Origin: Pseudomonas poae
GTDB lineage: Bacteria > Pseudomonadota > Gammaproteobacteria > Pseudomonadales > Pseudomonadaceae
Reading direction: 5' to 3'
Length of the DNA stretch: 64,000 bases
Assembly: GCF_001439785.1 (NCBI RefSeq)
Contig: NZ_JYLI01000023.1
Location: forward strand, 1-64,000
Shown here piece by piece: positions 34,601 through 41,227 of the stretch. A program made the translations under genes and the position numbers. The stretch's first letter is position 1. Every line of letters starts with the position of its first letter. The notes beneath the pieces are model-generated. The model was not told the origin of the DNA, did no database searches, and saw nothing but the letters and a program-made list of their open reading frames with translations.

Positions 34601-35884
34601 ATGCTTGTCGCAATTGGCATTTTTATCTTCACCATCGTGCTCGTCATCTGGCAGCCCAAGGGCCTCGGGGTCGGCTGGAGCGCGACGCTGGGCGCGATCA
34701 TGGCCCTGGCCTTTGGTGTGATCAGCCTGGCGGATATTCCGGTGGTGTGGCACATCATCTGGAATGCCACCGGCACCTTCGTTGCCTTGATCGTGATCAG
34801 CCTGCTGCTGGACGAGGCCGGGTTCTTCGCCTGGGCCGCGCTGCACGTGGCACGCTGGGGCCGTGGTCGTGGCCGGCGGTTGTTTGCCTACATGGTGCTG
34901 CTGGGTGCGCTGGTGTCGGCGCTGTTCGCCAATGATGGCGCGGCGTTGATCCTCACGCCCATCGTGATGTCGATGCTGCTGGCTCTACGCTTTTCGCCGG
35001 CGGCGACCTTGGCGTTCGTAATGGGCGCCGGCTTTATCGCCGACACGGCGAGCTTGCCGCTGGTGGTGTCGAACCTGGTCAACATCGTCTCCGCCGACTA
35101 CTTCAAAATCGGCTTCAACGAATATGCCGCCGTGATGGTGCCGGTGAACCTCGTCAGCGTGGCCGCAACCCTGGCGGTGCTGCTGTGGTTTTTCCGCCGC
35201 GACATCCCGCAGACCTACGACCCCGCCGACCTGGACGACCCGGCCAGCGCGATCCGTGACCGTGGCACGTTCCGCGCAGGCTGGTGGGTGCTGGGTATTC
35301 TTCTGGTCGGCTGTTTTGCCCTGGAACCCCTGGGCATTCCCATCAGCGCGATTTCCGCCGTGTGCGCGGTGCTTCTGCTGGTGATTGCTGCCAAGGGCCA
35401 CACGATTTCCACGCGCAAGGTGTTGAAGGACGCGCCGTGGCAGATCGTGATCTTTTCCCTGGGCATGTACCTGGTGGTCTACGGCCTGCGTAACGCCGGG
35501 TTGACCGACTACCTGGCCACCTGGCTCGACACCTTCGCCACCCACGGCGTGTGGGGCGCGGCCATGGGCACCGGCGTGCTCACGGCGCTGCTGTCGTCGG
35601 TGATGAACAACCTGCCGACCGTGCTGATCGGCGCGCTGTCCATCGAGTCCAGCCATGCCGTGGGCGTGGTCAAGGACGCGATGATCTACGCCAACGTCAT
35701 CGGCAGCGACCTCGGCCCGAAGATCACGCCCATTGGCAGCCTGGCCACTCTGCTGTGGCTGCATATCCTTGCGCGCAAAGGCATCACCATCAGTTGGGGC
35801 TACTACTTCAAGGTCGGCATCGTGCTGACCCTGCCGGTGTTGTTGATCACCCTCGCCGCCCTCGCCTTGCGCCTGAGTCTCTGA
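34601..35884 (+). CDS. arsB: Arsenite efflux permease ArsB-type
   Basis: The 427-residue membrane protein has the length and layout of ArsB: about 12 helices, LFANDGAALILTPIV near residues 105-119, and SVMNNLPTVLIGAL in the second half. It expels arsenite or antimonite using the proton gradient. No arsR or arsC flanks it, so it is an orphan copy. The ATG at 34601 gives the normal length and a GGAG lies upstream; the open frame before it adds 60 residues not expected in the family. Confidence 0.85.
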   Translation: MLVAIGIFIFTIVLVIWQPKGLGVGWSATLGAIMALAFGVISLADIPVVWHIIWNATGTFVALIVISLLLDEAGFFAWAALHVARWGRGRGRRLFAYMVLLGALVSALFANDGAALILTPIVMSMLLALRFSPAATLAFVMGAGFIADTASLPLVVSNLVNIVSADYFKIGFNEYAAVMVPVNLVSVAATLAVLLWFFRRDIPQTYDPADLDDPASAIRDRGTFRAGWWVLGILLVGCFALEPLGIPISAISAVCAVLLLVIAAKGHTISTRKVLKDAPWQIVIFSLGMYLVVYGLRNAGLTDYLATWLDTFATHGVWGAAMGTGVLTALLSSVMNNLPTVLIGALSIESSHAVGVVKDAMIYANVIGSDLGPKITPIGSLATLLWLHILARKGITISWGYYFKVGIVLTLPVLLITLAALALRLSL

Positions 35885-35923
35885 CCGCTCTATGCTCTGC
35901 GCCTTTGTCAAAAGGACCTGGGC

Positions 35924-36535
35924 ATGCTGTCGATCTTTGTCTACGCGCTGGTATTCGGCTTCGTGTTTTGCCTCTCGCCCGGCGCCGTGCTGGCAGAAAC
36001 CCTGCGCCGTGGCCTGCTCCACGGCTTCACCCCGGCGCTGCTGGTGCAAGTCGGCTCGCTGGTGGGCGACGCGGTATGGGCCGTCATCGGCCTGACCGGC
36101 ATCGCGCTGCTCATCCAGCACGACACTGTCCGCATCCCGCTGACCGTGGTTTGCGCGCTTTACCTGGCCTGGCTTGGCGTACGCAGCCTGATCGATGCCT
36201 GGCACCTGCCGGCAGCCGATAACGCCCCCGCCAGCTCTCGGCAAAATGCGCTCGCGGTGGGCGCGGCAATTTCCCTGGCCAACCCCAAGAACATCGTTTA
36301 CTGGGGCGCCCTGGGCAGCGCGTTGTCCGGCATCGTCGGCGCCACACCCAGCCACGGGCAGACCCTGATGTTTTTTGCAGGCTTCATGGTCGCGTCGGTG
36401 CTGTCGTGCTTTCTGGTGGCGGGACTGGTGAACCTGCTGCGCCAAAATGCTTCGCCCACCTGGCAGCGCGTCAGCTATGCAGTGTGCGGGCTGGTACTGA
36501 TTTATCTGGCCGTGCTCGCGGCGCAGGGTATATGA
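35924..36535 (+). CDS. LysE/RhtB-family exporter
   Basis: The 203-residue inner-membrane protein has five to six helices and the family's opening GFVFCLSPGAVLAETLRRGL followed by VGSLVGDAVWAVIGL and AISLANPKNIVYW. Members export amino acids or their derivatives; the substrate is not evident. It lies 39 bases after arsB and may be cotranscribed. Confidence 0.87.
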   Translation: MLSIFVYALVFGFVFCLSPGAVLAETLRRGLLHGFTPALLVQVGSLVGDAVWAVIGLTGIALLIQHDTVRIPLTVVCALYLAWLGVRSLIDAWHLPAADNAPASSRQNALAVGAAISLANPKNIVYWGALGSALSGIVGATPSHGQTLMFFAGFMVASVLSCFLVAGLVNLLRQNASPTWQRVSYAVCGLVLIYLAVLAAQGI

Positions 36536-36575
36536 CGCGATGTATACCAATCGTTATCTGAATGGACGCTGACCC

Positions 36576-37103
36576 ATGAACCGTATCGAACAGATTGCGC
36601 TGATGGCGAACTACAACCAATGGATGAACCGCAAGGTCTACCACGCGGCCGCCCAACTGACCGATGAAGCCCTGCGCAAGGACCGCCAGGCGTTCTTTGC
36701 CTCGATCTTCGGCACCTTGAACCACCTGGCCCTGGGCGACATCGTCTGGCTCAAACGCTTTGCCATGCATCCAGCCGGGTTCTCGGCACTGGCCCCCTTG
36801 AATACCCTCGCCACCCCCGCCAATCTGAAACAGCTCGCGTTCGCCGACCTGCAGGAACTGACCGCCCTACGCGTGTGGCTGGACCAGATGATCATCGACT
36901 GGGCTGCGACCTTGCACGACAACAACCTCAACCAGCAATTGAGCTACCACACCATGGCGGGTGACGCAGCCAGCAAGCCGTTCTTCAGCCTGCTGGTGCA
37001 CTTTTTCAATCACCAGACTCACCACCGCGGCCAGGTGACAACGTTGTTGAGCCAGGCCGGACAGGATGTGGGTGATACAGACCTGCTGGCGCTCATGGAT
37101 TGA
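36576..37103 (+). CDS. DinB-family (YfiT-like metal-dependent) protein
   Basis: The 175-residue protein is a four-helix DinB fold. The usual three metal histidines are visible: GTLNHLALGD and HFFNHQTHHRGQV near the C-terminus. Family members include bacillithiol or mycothiol-dependent transferases, but in Pseudomonas the thiol partner is unclear. It is the last host gene before the tRNA and the prophage. Confidence 0.85.
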   Translation: MNRIEQIALMANYNQWMNRKVYHAAAQLTDEALRKDRQAFFASIFGTLNHLALGDIVWLKRFAMHPAGFSALAPLNTLATPANLKQLAFADLQELTALRVWLDQMIIDWAATLHDNNLNQQLSYHTMAGDAASKPFFSLLVHFFNHQTHHRGQVTTLLSQAGQDVGDTDLLALMD

Positions 37104-37237
37104 ATCGTCGGATTTTTCTGTAGATAACTGATCTACCAAGGTTTTTAGCCCGCGCAGAGGATCGATAAAAGCCCCCTTCGACCTTGCATCGAAACGCCTG
37201 GGACTATATATTCCCAACCCTGCTGCACCGCGCTACC

Positions 37238-37324
37238 GCCCGAATGGCGAAACTGGTAGACGCATGGGACTTAAAATCCCCCGCTCGTAAGGGCGTCCCG
37301 GTTCGATTCCGGGTTCGGGCACCA
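37238..37324 (+). tRNA. tRNA-Leu (TAA anticodon)
   Basis: An 87-nt gene with encoded CCA. GCCCGAA pairs with TTCGGGC; the anticodon loop is CTTAAAA with anticodon TAA; there is a long variable arm as in leucine tRNAs, and GGTTCGATTCC is the T-arm. The phage-like sequence begins directly after it, so its 3' end is the likely integration site. Confidence 0.97.
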
Positions 37325-37373
37325 TAGATATCAAGGGCTTGCCGGGGAAACCTGGGCGGGCCCTTATCGTTTT

Positions 37374-37406
37374 TGCTCCGCAATTTTAAAGTCTGCTCCG
37401 CAATTT
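37374..37406. repeat. 13-bp direct repeat just inside the prophage
   Basis: TGCTCCGCAATTT occurs at 37374-37386 and 37394-37406, about 50 and 70 bases from the tRNA end. Such repeats near an attachment site may be integrase or excisionase arm sites. Confidence 0.45.
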
Positions 37407-37489
37407 CCTTCCTCTGGCGTCCTGCCGCACAAACACATTAACCATAACCGCTCCAACTGCTACGCTGTTCACTTCACGGAGAAACAGCA

Positions 37490-37699
37490 ATGCCAAATTC
37501 AGATCTGATCCCTTCCCTGCTTTCAAAACTCTACGAAAACCAGCTTGCCTTGGAAGCCTCCATCATGGAGCTTTCGAACTGGGTAGAGCAGCGCGGCTCG
37601 TCCGATGTCGCCGAGAACATCCGAGGCGCCTTGCACACCATTGATCAGAACGAAGACTTCATCAAGCTGACCCTCGCTGTGCTGATGGCTCCTGACTGA
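37490..37699 (+). CDS. Small prophage protein (69 aa)
   Basis: A helical, acidic protein (LLSKLYENQLALEASIMELS, ENIRGALHTIDQNEDFIKLT) with no recognised domain. It has a GGAG ribosome site and lies on the strand opposite to the late operon, so it may be expressed from the prophage. Confidence 0.6.
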   Translation: MPNSDLIPSLLSKLYENQLALEASIMELSNWVEQRGSSDVAENIRGALHTIDQNEDFIKLTLAVLMAPD

Positions 37700-37756
37700 T
37701 CGTCGAGCAGCACTGCATTTCGTCGGCAATCACCTCTCGCAATGCGCCGCCTCGAT

Positions 37757-37776
37757 TACTGTACGCACATACAGTA
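37757..37776. promoter_or_regulatory. LexA (SOS) box
   Basis: TACTGT-ACGCACAT-ACAGTA is a full 20-bp LexA site: both arms match TACTGT-N8-ACAGTA exactly. It lies 14 bases before the start codon at 37791. Confidence 0.8.
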
Positions 37777-37790
37777 TTTGAGATTCCACC

Positions 37791-38147
37791 ATGACCGTTG
37801 ACGCAGATACCGATGATTGGCTCGGATGCCCCACGCCACTGGAAATGTACCAGCATCAGTGCGCGCTGCTCGAGGATGAGCTGAACAGCGCCTATCAGCT
37901 ACTGACCAGGGCAAGGGCAAACATTGCCGGGCTTGTCCAGATGAATGACCTGCTGCTGGCCGGCAAGAGCAAGGCCGAGGCATCGCTAAAGCGGGCTCAG
38001 GCTCGCCTGTTGGAAATTGGCGACGAAACATCTGGCAACCACAGCTTTCGCCCCATCGATACGATCACAGGGCAGCGAGACCACCTGTTCAGGGAGAATC
38101 AGCGGCTTCTGCTCGAACTGAAAGTGTACCGGGGGCCACCGTCCTGA
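37791..38147 (+). CDS. LexA-box-controlled prophage protein (118 aa), coiled coil
   Basis: The protein is mostly helical: MYQHQCALLEDELNSAYQLL, then RANIAGLVQMNDLLLAGKSK and ENQRLLLELKVY, with heptad-like spacing, and no signal or membrane segment. No family is recognised. The LexA site at 37757-37776 sits just ahead of it, so it should be induced by DNA damage together with the prophage. Its last 59 bases overlap the end of the convergent Rz gene. Confidence 0.7.
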   Translation: MTVDADTDDWLGCPTPLEMYQHQCALLEDELNSAYQLLTRARANIAGLVQMNDLLLAGKSKAEASLKRAQARLLEIGDETSGNHSFRPIDTITGQRDHLFRENQRLLLELKVYRGPPS

Positions 38148-38646
38148 CGTACGCCTGACAGGCCCGCAGCGCGATCAGTCCTTGGTCGCCGGCGTCGGTG
38201 ATGGCGATAATTCTTTGAGCATGCGCTGGGTTAAGTTGGGCTCGACGGGCTGCATGAACCACGCTGACGGCGCCGGGGGCGGCAGGCACGTCGCAGCCAC
38301 TGGCTGAATCCGTGGCGTCGAGAAGGACTGACAACCGCACATCAGCAGTGGCAAGGCGATCACGCAGAGCAGCCTGATTACGTTGGGCATCGGATAATTC
38401 CTTGATGTGTTGTTGGTCCTGGGTGGCGATTTGTTTCTCGATGGCCAGGCGCTTGTCCTGCTCAGCTCGTACCTGCGCGGCGGCGGAATTGCTGATAGCG
38501 GCCAGGTCATCCTTGTGCAGGCCGGCCTGCTCGGAGAGCTTCTTGCCCAAGCGCCAGTCCTGCACCTGCCAGGTGACGCCGGCAGCGGCGGCCATCAGCA
38601 ACATGATCAGCACCGCCAGTCCGGCCAGCTTCTGCACCGGCGTCAT
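38089..38646 (-). CDS. Inner-membrane spanin Rz
   Basis: The 185-residue protein has an N-terminal membrane anchor (LAGLAVLIMLLMAAAAGVTW), then a long coiled coil (about 30-110), as in Rz i-spanins. It links to Rz1 to fuse the two membranes at the end of lysis. Its start overlaps the endolysin stop by four bases, and Rz1 is nested inside it in the +1 frame. Confidence 0.85.
   Translation of the reverse strand: MTPVQKLAGLAVLIMLLMAAAAGVTWQVQDWRLGKKLSEQAGLHKDDLAAISNSAAAQVRAEQDKRLAIEKQIATQDQQHIKELSDAQRNQAALRDRLATADVRLSVLLDATDSASGCDVPAAPGAVSVVHAARRAQLNPAHAQRIIAITDAGDQGLIALRACQAYVRTVAPGTLSVRAEAADSP
38175..38390 (-). CDS. Outer-membrane spanin Rz1, nested inside Rz
   Basis: The frame starting MPNVIRLLCVIALPLLMCGC gives a 71-residue lipoprotein: the lipobox is LLMCGC and the short mature part is proline-rich (LPPPAPSAWF, SPSPTPATKD), exactly the Rz1 style. 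It lies wholly inside Rz in the +1 frame, as in lambda. The frame remains open upstream of this start, but only this start makes a lipoprotein. Confidence 0.85.
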   Translation of the reverse strand: MPNVIRLLCVIALPLLMCGCQSFSTPRIQPVAATCLPPPAPSAWFMQPVEPNLTQRMLKELSPSPTPATKD

Positions 38647-39176
38647 GCCAGCACCTTCAGCGCCTTTTCGTACAGCGCCTGGCGGTCGGCCAACCCGTTC
38701 ACGCCCCCGTTGATGCGCCGAGTGATCTTCACGAACTCCCCTTGATCCGCAAGCGTGTTCAGTCCGCGCGTCGACCAGAACCAGGCAGCCGACATGGCCG
38801 CGTGCTGCGGCAACTCCAGCAGCTCCGGCTTGTTGATCAGGTCCAGGCCAAGGGCCTCGCCGCAGGCGTTGTAGTTCGCCCGGCCAGTGACCTGGATCAG
38901 ACCCCGCCCACGGTACTTGGAGCCATCACCCTTCTCGGTATTGCCCAGGTCGGCACGGCCTTCGTACGTGAGCTGCTGCGCGGTGGGGCCCCAGATCTCG
39001 CGCACCCAGCGCAACTGCCCGGACTCATGACCGATCTGAGCGATGAACGCCGCAACGCGCGCGGCACCCACAATGCCGTAGTGGCTCATGGCCGTATTCA
39101 GGGCGGGAACAAAAACGCCGGCATTGCGGCCGGCGTTCGGGAGGATCTGCAGCAGTTGCTGCTCAGTGATGGGCAT
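38643..39176 (-). CDS. Endolysin, glycoside hydrolase family 19 (chitinase-like)
   Basis: The 177-residue enzyme degrades peptidoglycan. Family motifs are FIAQIGHESGQLRWVREIW with the catalytic glutamate, the YEGRADLGN segment, and KYRGRGLIQVTGRANY. There is no signal peptide, so export would need a holin; none is recognised in the window. The start at 39176 (MPITEQQLLQIL) follows a GGAG site and a terminator-like hairpin at 39192-39216. Confidence 0.92.
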   Translation of the reverse strand: MPITEQQLLQILPNAGRNAGVFVPALNTAMSHYGIVGAARVAAFIAQIGHESGQLRWVREIWGPTAQQLTYEGRADLGNTEKGDGSKYRGRGLIQVTGRANYNACGEALGLDLINKPELLELPQHAAMSAAWFWSTRGLNTLADQGEFVKITRRINGGVNGLADRQALYEKALKVLA

Positions 39177-39191
39177 GGCTTTCTCCAGGCG

Positions 39192-39216
39192 AAAAAAAGC
39201 CCGCTCAGTGGCGGGC
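39192..39216 (-). terminator. Terminator-like hairpin before the endolysin gene
   Basis: On the minus strand GCCCGC-CACTGA-GCGGGC is followed by seven T bases, then GCCTGGAG and the start codon within about 15 bases. Confidence 0.75.
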
Positions 39217-39235
39217 ATCTGTATTCGGCGGGCTA

Positions 39236-39616
39236 TCAGGCGTCAGTGACTGCTTCCGGCTCGGCTACAGGTGCAGGTGCAGGTGCAGGTGCAGGTATAG
39301 AAACCACCGGCGCATCCGGCACCAGGATGTGCAGAGTGATCATGTGCTTGAGGTCGTACGGCTTACCGTCCTTGGTCACCGTAACGGTCAGAACGCCGTC
39401 GGCAAAATCCACATCCACGTCGGCGCGACTGTCCACCCGGTTAACGGTGTAGCCCCAGCCATCATCCAACGGCGGAAAAGGAACCATGCCCAGGGATCCG
39501 ACGATCAAATAAACGCCAGTAGACTTGCGCGAAGAGGTGACAGTACCTGCACCATTCGTTACAAAGTCGTAGGTGTCGCCAGTCGCGCCCAATACGTTAA
39601 TTGCTGCTCTTGCCAT
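39236..39616 (-). CDS. Phage tail-associated protein (126 aa) with Ala-Pro repeat tail
   Basis: Begins MARAAINVLGATGDTYDFVT and has a beta-rich body, then a C-terminal stretch of alternating Ala-Pro (PAPAPAPAP) encoded by a GGTGCA-type tandem repeat at about 39271-39297. The start lies two bases after the stop of the fibre gene. No family is recognised; position suggests a fibre accessory or assembly protein. Confidence 0.6.
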   Translation of the reverse strand: MARAAINVLGATGDTYDFVTNGAGTVTSSRKSTGVYLIVGSLGMVPFPPLDDGWGYTVNRVDSRADVDVDFADGVLTVTVTKDGKPYDLKHMITLHILVPDAPVVSIPAPAPAPAPVAEPEAVTDA

Positions 39617-39618
39617 GT

Positions 39619-40203
39619 TTAGATCGCCTTGAGGGTGCCGTCAGAAGCACGGGTGGTATTGCCTGTGTGGTAAAGCTCAATTTCAGGGGTTACAGCTCCG
39701 TTGTAGACGGATCGCATCTTGATGGTCCCCGTGTTACCAGTCAGGCCGTAAGGCCATGCAATCATGAGCCTGTTGCCAGTGGTGCCGAATTGAATGGTCT
39801 GCCGGTAATAAAGACCAGTGCCGCCTTGTGGATTCAGGCCAGACGCGGCCGATGAGAAAACCTTGTTATCAATTCCCGCGTAGTTTTCCGCTGTCCACGG
39901 AACCGTCGACTCGGAACTGGCGATGCCTATCATCTCCATAGTCGGCACATTTCCGGCTGAGCGGCCCGTATTCAGAGTGGCGGCGGTGCCCAAGCCGAGC
40001 GCCACCTGGGCCGCAGCTTGCGTCGAACCTCCAGTACCACCTCTATTCACCGGCAGCGCGGCAGGAATTGCCCCGCTTGAAGGAGCACCCAAGGCAGCAT
40101 AGAGCTCAGCAGTCATGGCGTTGATTTTGAAACCAGTACTTCTTGTGGTATCGCCGCCAGCTCCTGTTGGAGCTGTGCCAAGGTTGATATCTTGCCTTGC
40201 CAT
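39619..40203 (-). CDS. Phage tail fibre protein (194 aa)
   Basis: The middle contains LPVNRGGTGGSTQAAAQVAL followed by GLGTAATLNTGRSAG, the repeat found in many lambda- and P2-like tail fibres. The N-terminus resembles attachment segments of side fibres, and the C-terminal half is a beta-rich receptor-contact candidate. Lower GC than the tail core genes. Confidence 0.75.
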   Translation of the reverse strand: MARQDINLGTAPTGAGGDTTRSTGFKINAMTAELYAALGAPSSGAIPAALPVNRGGTGGSTQAAAQVALGLGTAATLNTGRSAGNVPTMEMIGIASSESTVPWTAENYAGIDNKVFSSAASGLNPQGGTGLYYRQTIQFGTTGNRLMIAWPYGLTGNTGTIKMRSVYNGAVTPEIELYHTGNTTRASDGTLKAI

Positions 40204-40235
40204 AAAATGAACCTCTTAAGTCGTTTATATTTTAA

Positions 40236-40892
40236 CTACGCTACAGGCTTAGCAAAAACAACCGGCATATAAAAAGCACTTGGAAGATCGGCGCCTACAG
40301 CCTGCATTACAACTCTGTCGTTTTGGTATTCCCAAACGGCGTACATATTCCCCTGCCTTGATACGACGCCAGCCATATCCATGGCTACATTATTCAGCAT
40401 CATGTAATCGCCACTAGACAAACTTGACGGTGCGGTCCAACTGTATCTATATACCCCTTGACTGGTTTGTGCTGCGCCAAGATAAGTCCACGAAGTAATG
40501 GATCTTGTAAATTGTGCGCAGGGCGTACCATTATCGAATAAAAGCTTTGTAGAGCCATCCCACAATCGCATTCCATATGTCGCGGTAGGGAAAGACATGA
40601 ACGCAGCGGAAAACCATGCTCCGGAAGTTGCAGTGCCTACAATTCCTCGAAAGGAAAACCCGGTCCAGCCACCTGGAGCGCCCTGTATTACACAGAAACA
40701 CAAGGTGTTCGACTGAGCAGGCCTTACAAATACCAGGGGAGGCTCACTAGTTGTTACCGTTTTTGCAAACGCTACAGAAACTCCTGAGCCGGTTCCGTTC
40801 CAGCTTCCTTTCTCGAGAACAACTAGCCTTGAGAACTCCGTATCAATGGTCACGATATCGCTGTTATTTTTAAACGACGCTCCATAAGCCAT
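40236..40892 (-). CDS. Putative receptor-binding/tail tip protein (218 aa)
   Basis: A beta-rich, aromatic-rich sequence (GGWTGFSFRGIVGTA, YGMRLWDGSTKLLFDN, YMMLNNVAMDMAG) with no recognised domain. Its start codon shares bases with the previous stop (TAATG), so it is in the J operon. GC is clearly below the tail core, as is usual for host-range modules. Confidence 0.55.
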   Translation of the reverse strand: MAYGASFKNNSDIVTIDTEFSRLVVLEKGSWNGTGSGVSVAFAKTVTTSEPPLVFVRPAQSNTLCFCVIQGAPGGWTGFSFRGIVGTATSGAWFSAAFMSFPTATYGMRLWDGSTKLLFDNGTPCAQFTRSITSWTYLGAAQTSQGVYRYSWTAPSSLSSGDYMMLNNVAMDMAGVVSRQGNMYAVWEYQNDRVVMQAVGADLPSAFYMPVVFAKPVA

Positions 40893-41227
40893 TATCTGAA
40901 CCTCATTACTAAAAGCCTCTGATTGCTAGTTCCTAATGGCCCTGTATTTGCTGCGGGGCTACCAAAATAAATGGTCACGCCTCCAGAGTTAACTATTGCA
41001 GTGTATTGAATAGAGGCGTAGTTCTGCCCGCCCGTGTCATATGCGGCGATTGGGACACATACTGCTGAGTGCGTTGCAGGATCTACCCCCGATATTGATA
41101 TAAACTGAGTCCTGCCAGCCGAACCTGACCTTGAGACTATTGCCGAATAGGTAACGCCAACAGTGAAAGACGTTTCATCAAGTTCAAGCAGGCCGGTAGG
41201 TCCCCATATTCGGATACCCTCTGTCAT
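40892..41227 (-). CDS. Small tail tip protein (111 aa) downstream of J
   Basis: Begins MTEGIRIWGPTGLLELDETS and is beta-rich. Its ATG overlaps the J stop (ATGA) and its stop overlaps the next start. No family is recognised; position and coupling suggest a J-associated or host-range component. Confidence 0.6.
   Translation of the reverse strand: MTEGIRIWGPTGLLELDETSFTVGVTYSAIVSRSGSAGRTQFISISGVDPATHSAVCVPIAAYDTGGQNYASIQYTAIVNSGGVTIYFGSPAANTGPLGTSNQRLLVMRFR

Noticed and set aside
37325..38147. Prophage integrase expected beside the tRNA
   Set aside because: No recombinase motif occurs here; the genes between the tRNA and the lysis cassette are small unknowns, so the integrase must be at the far end.
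38391..38510. Longer 111-residue version of Rz1
   Set aside because: Only the start at 38390 places a signal peptide and lipobox at the N-terminus; the extension is the shadow of Rz.
39271..39297. GGTGCA tandem repeat considered as a CRISPR or regulatory array
   Set aside because: It is a short in-frame coding repeat giving alternating Ala-Pro; there are no spacers. No CRISPR array was seen anywhere.
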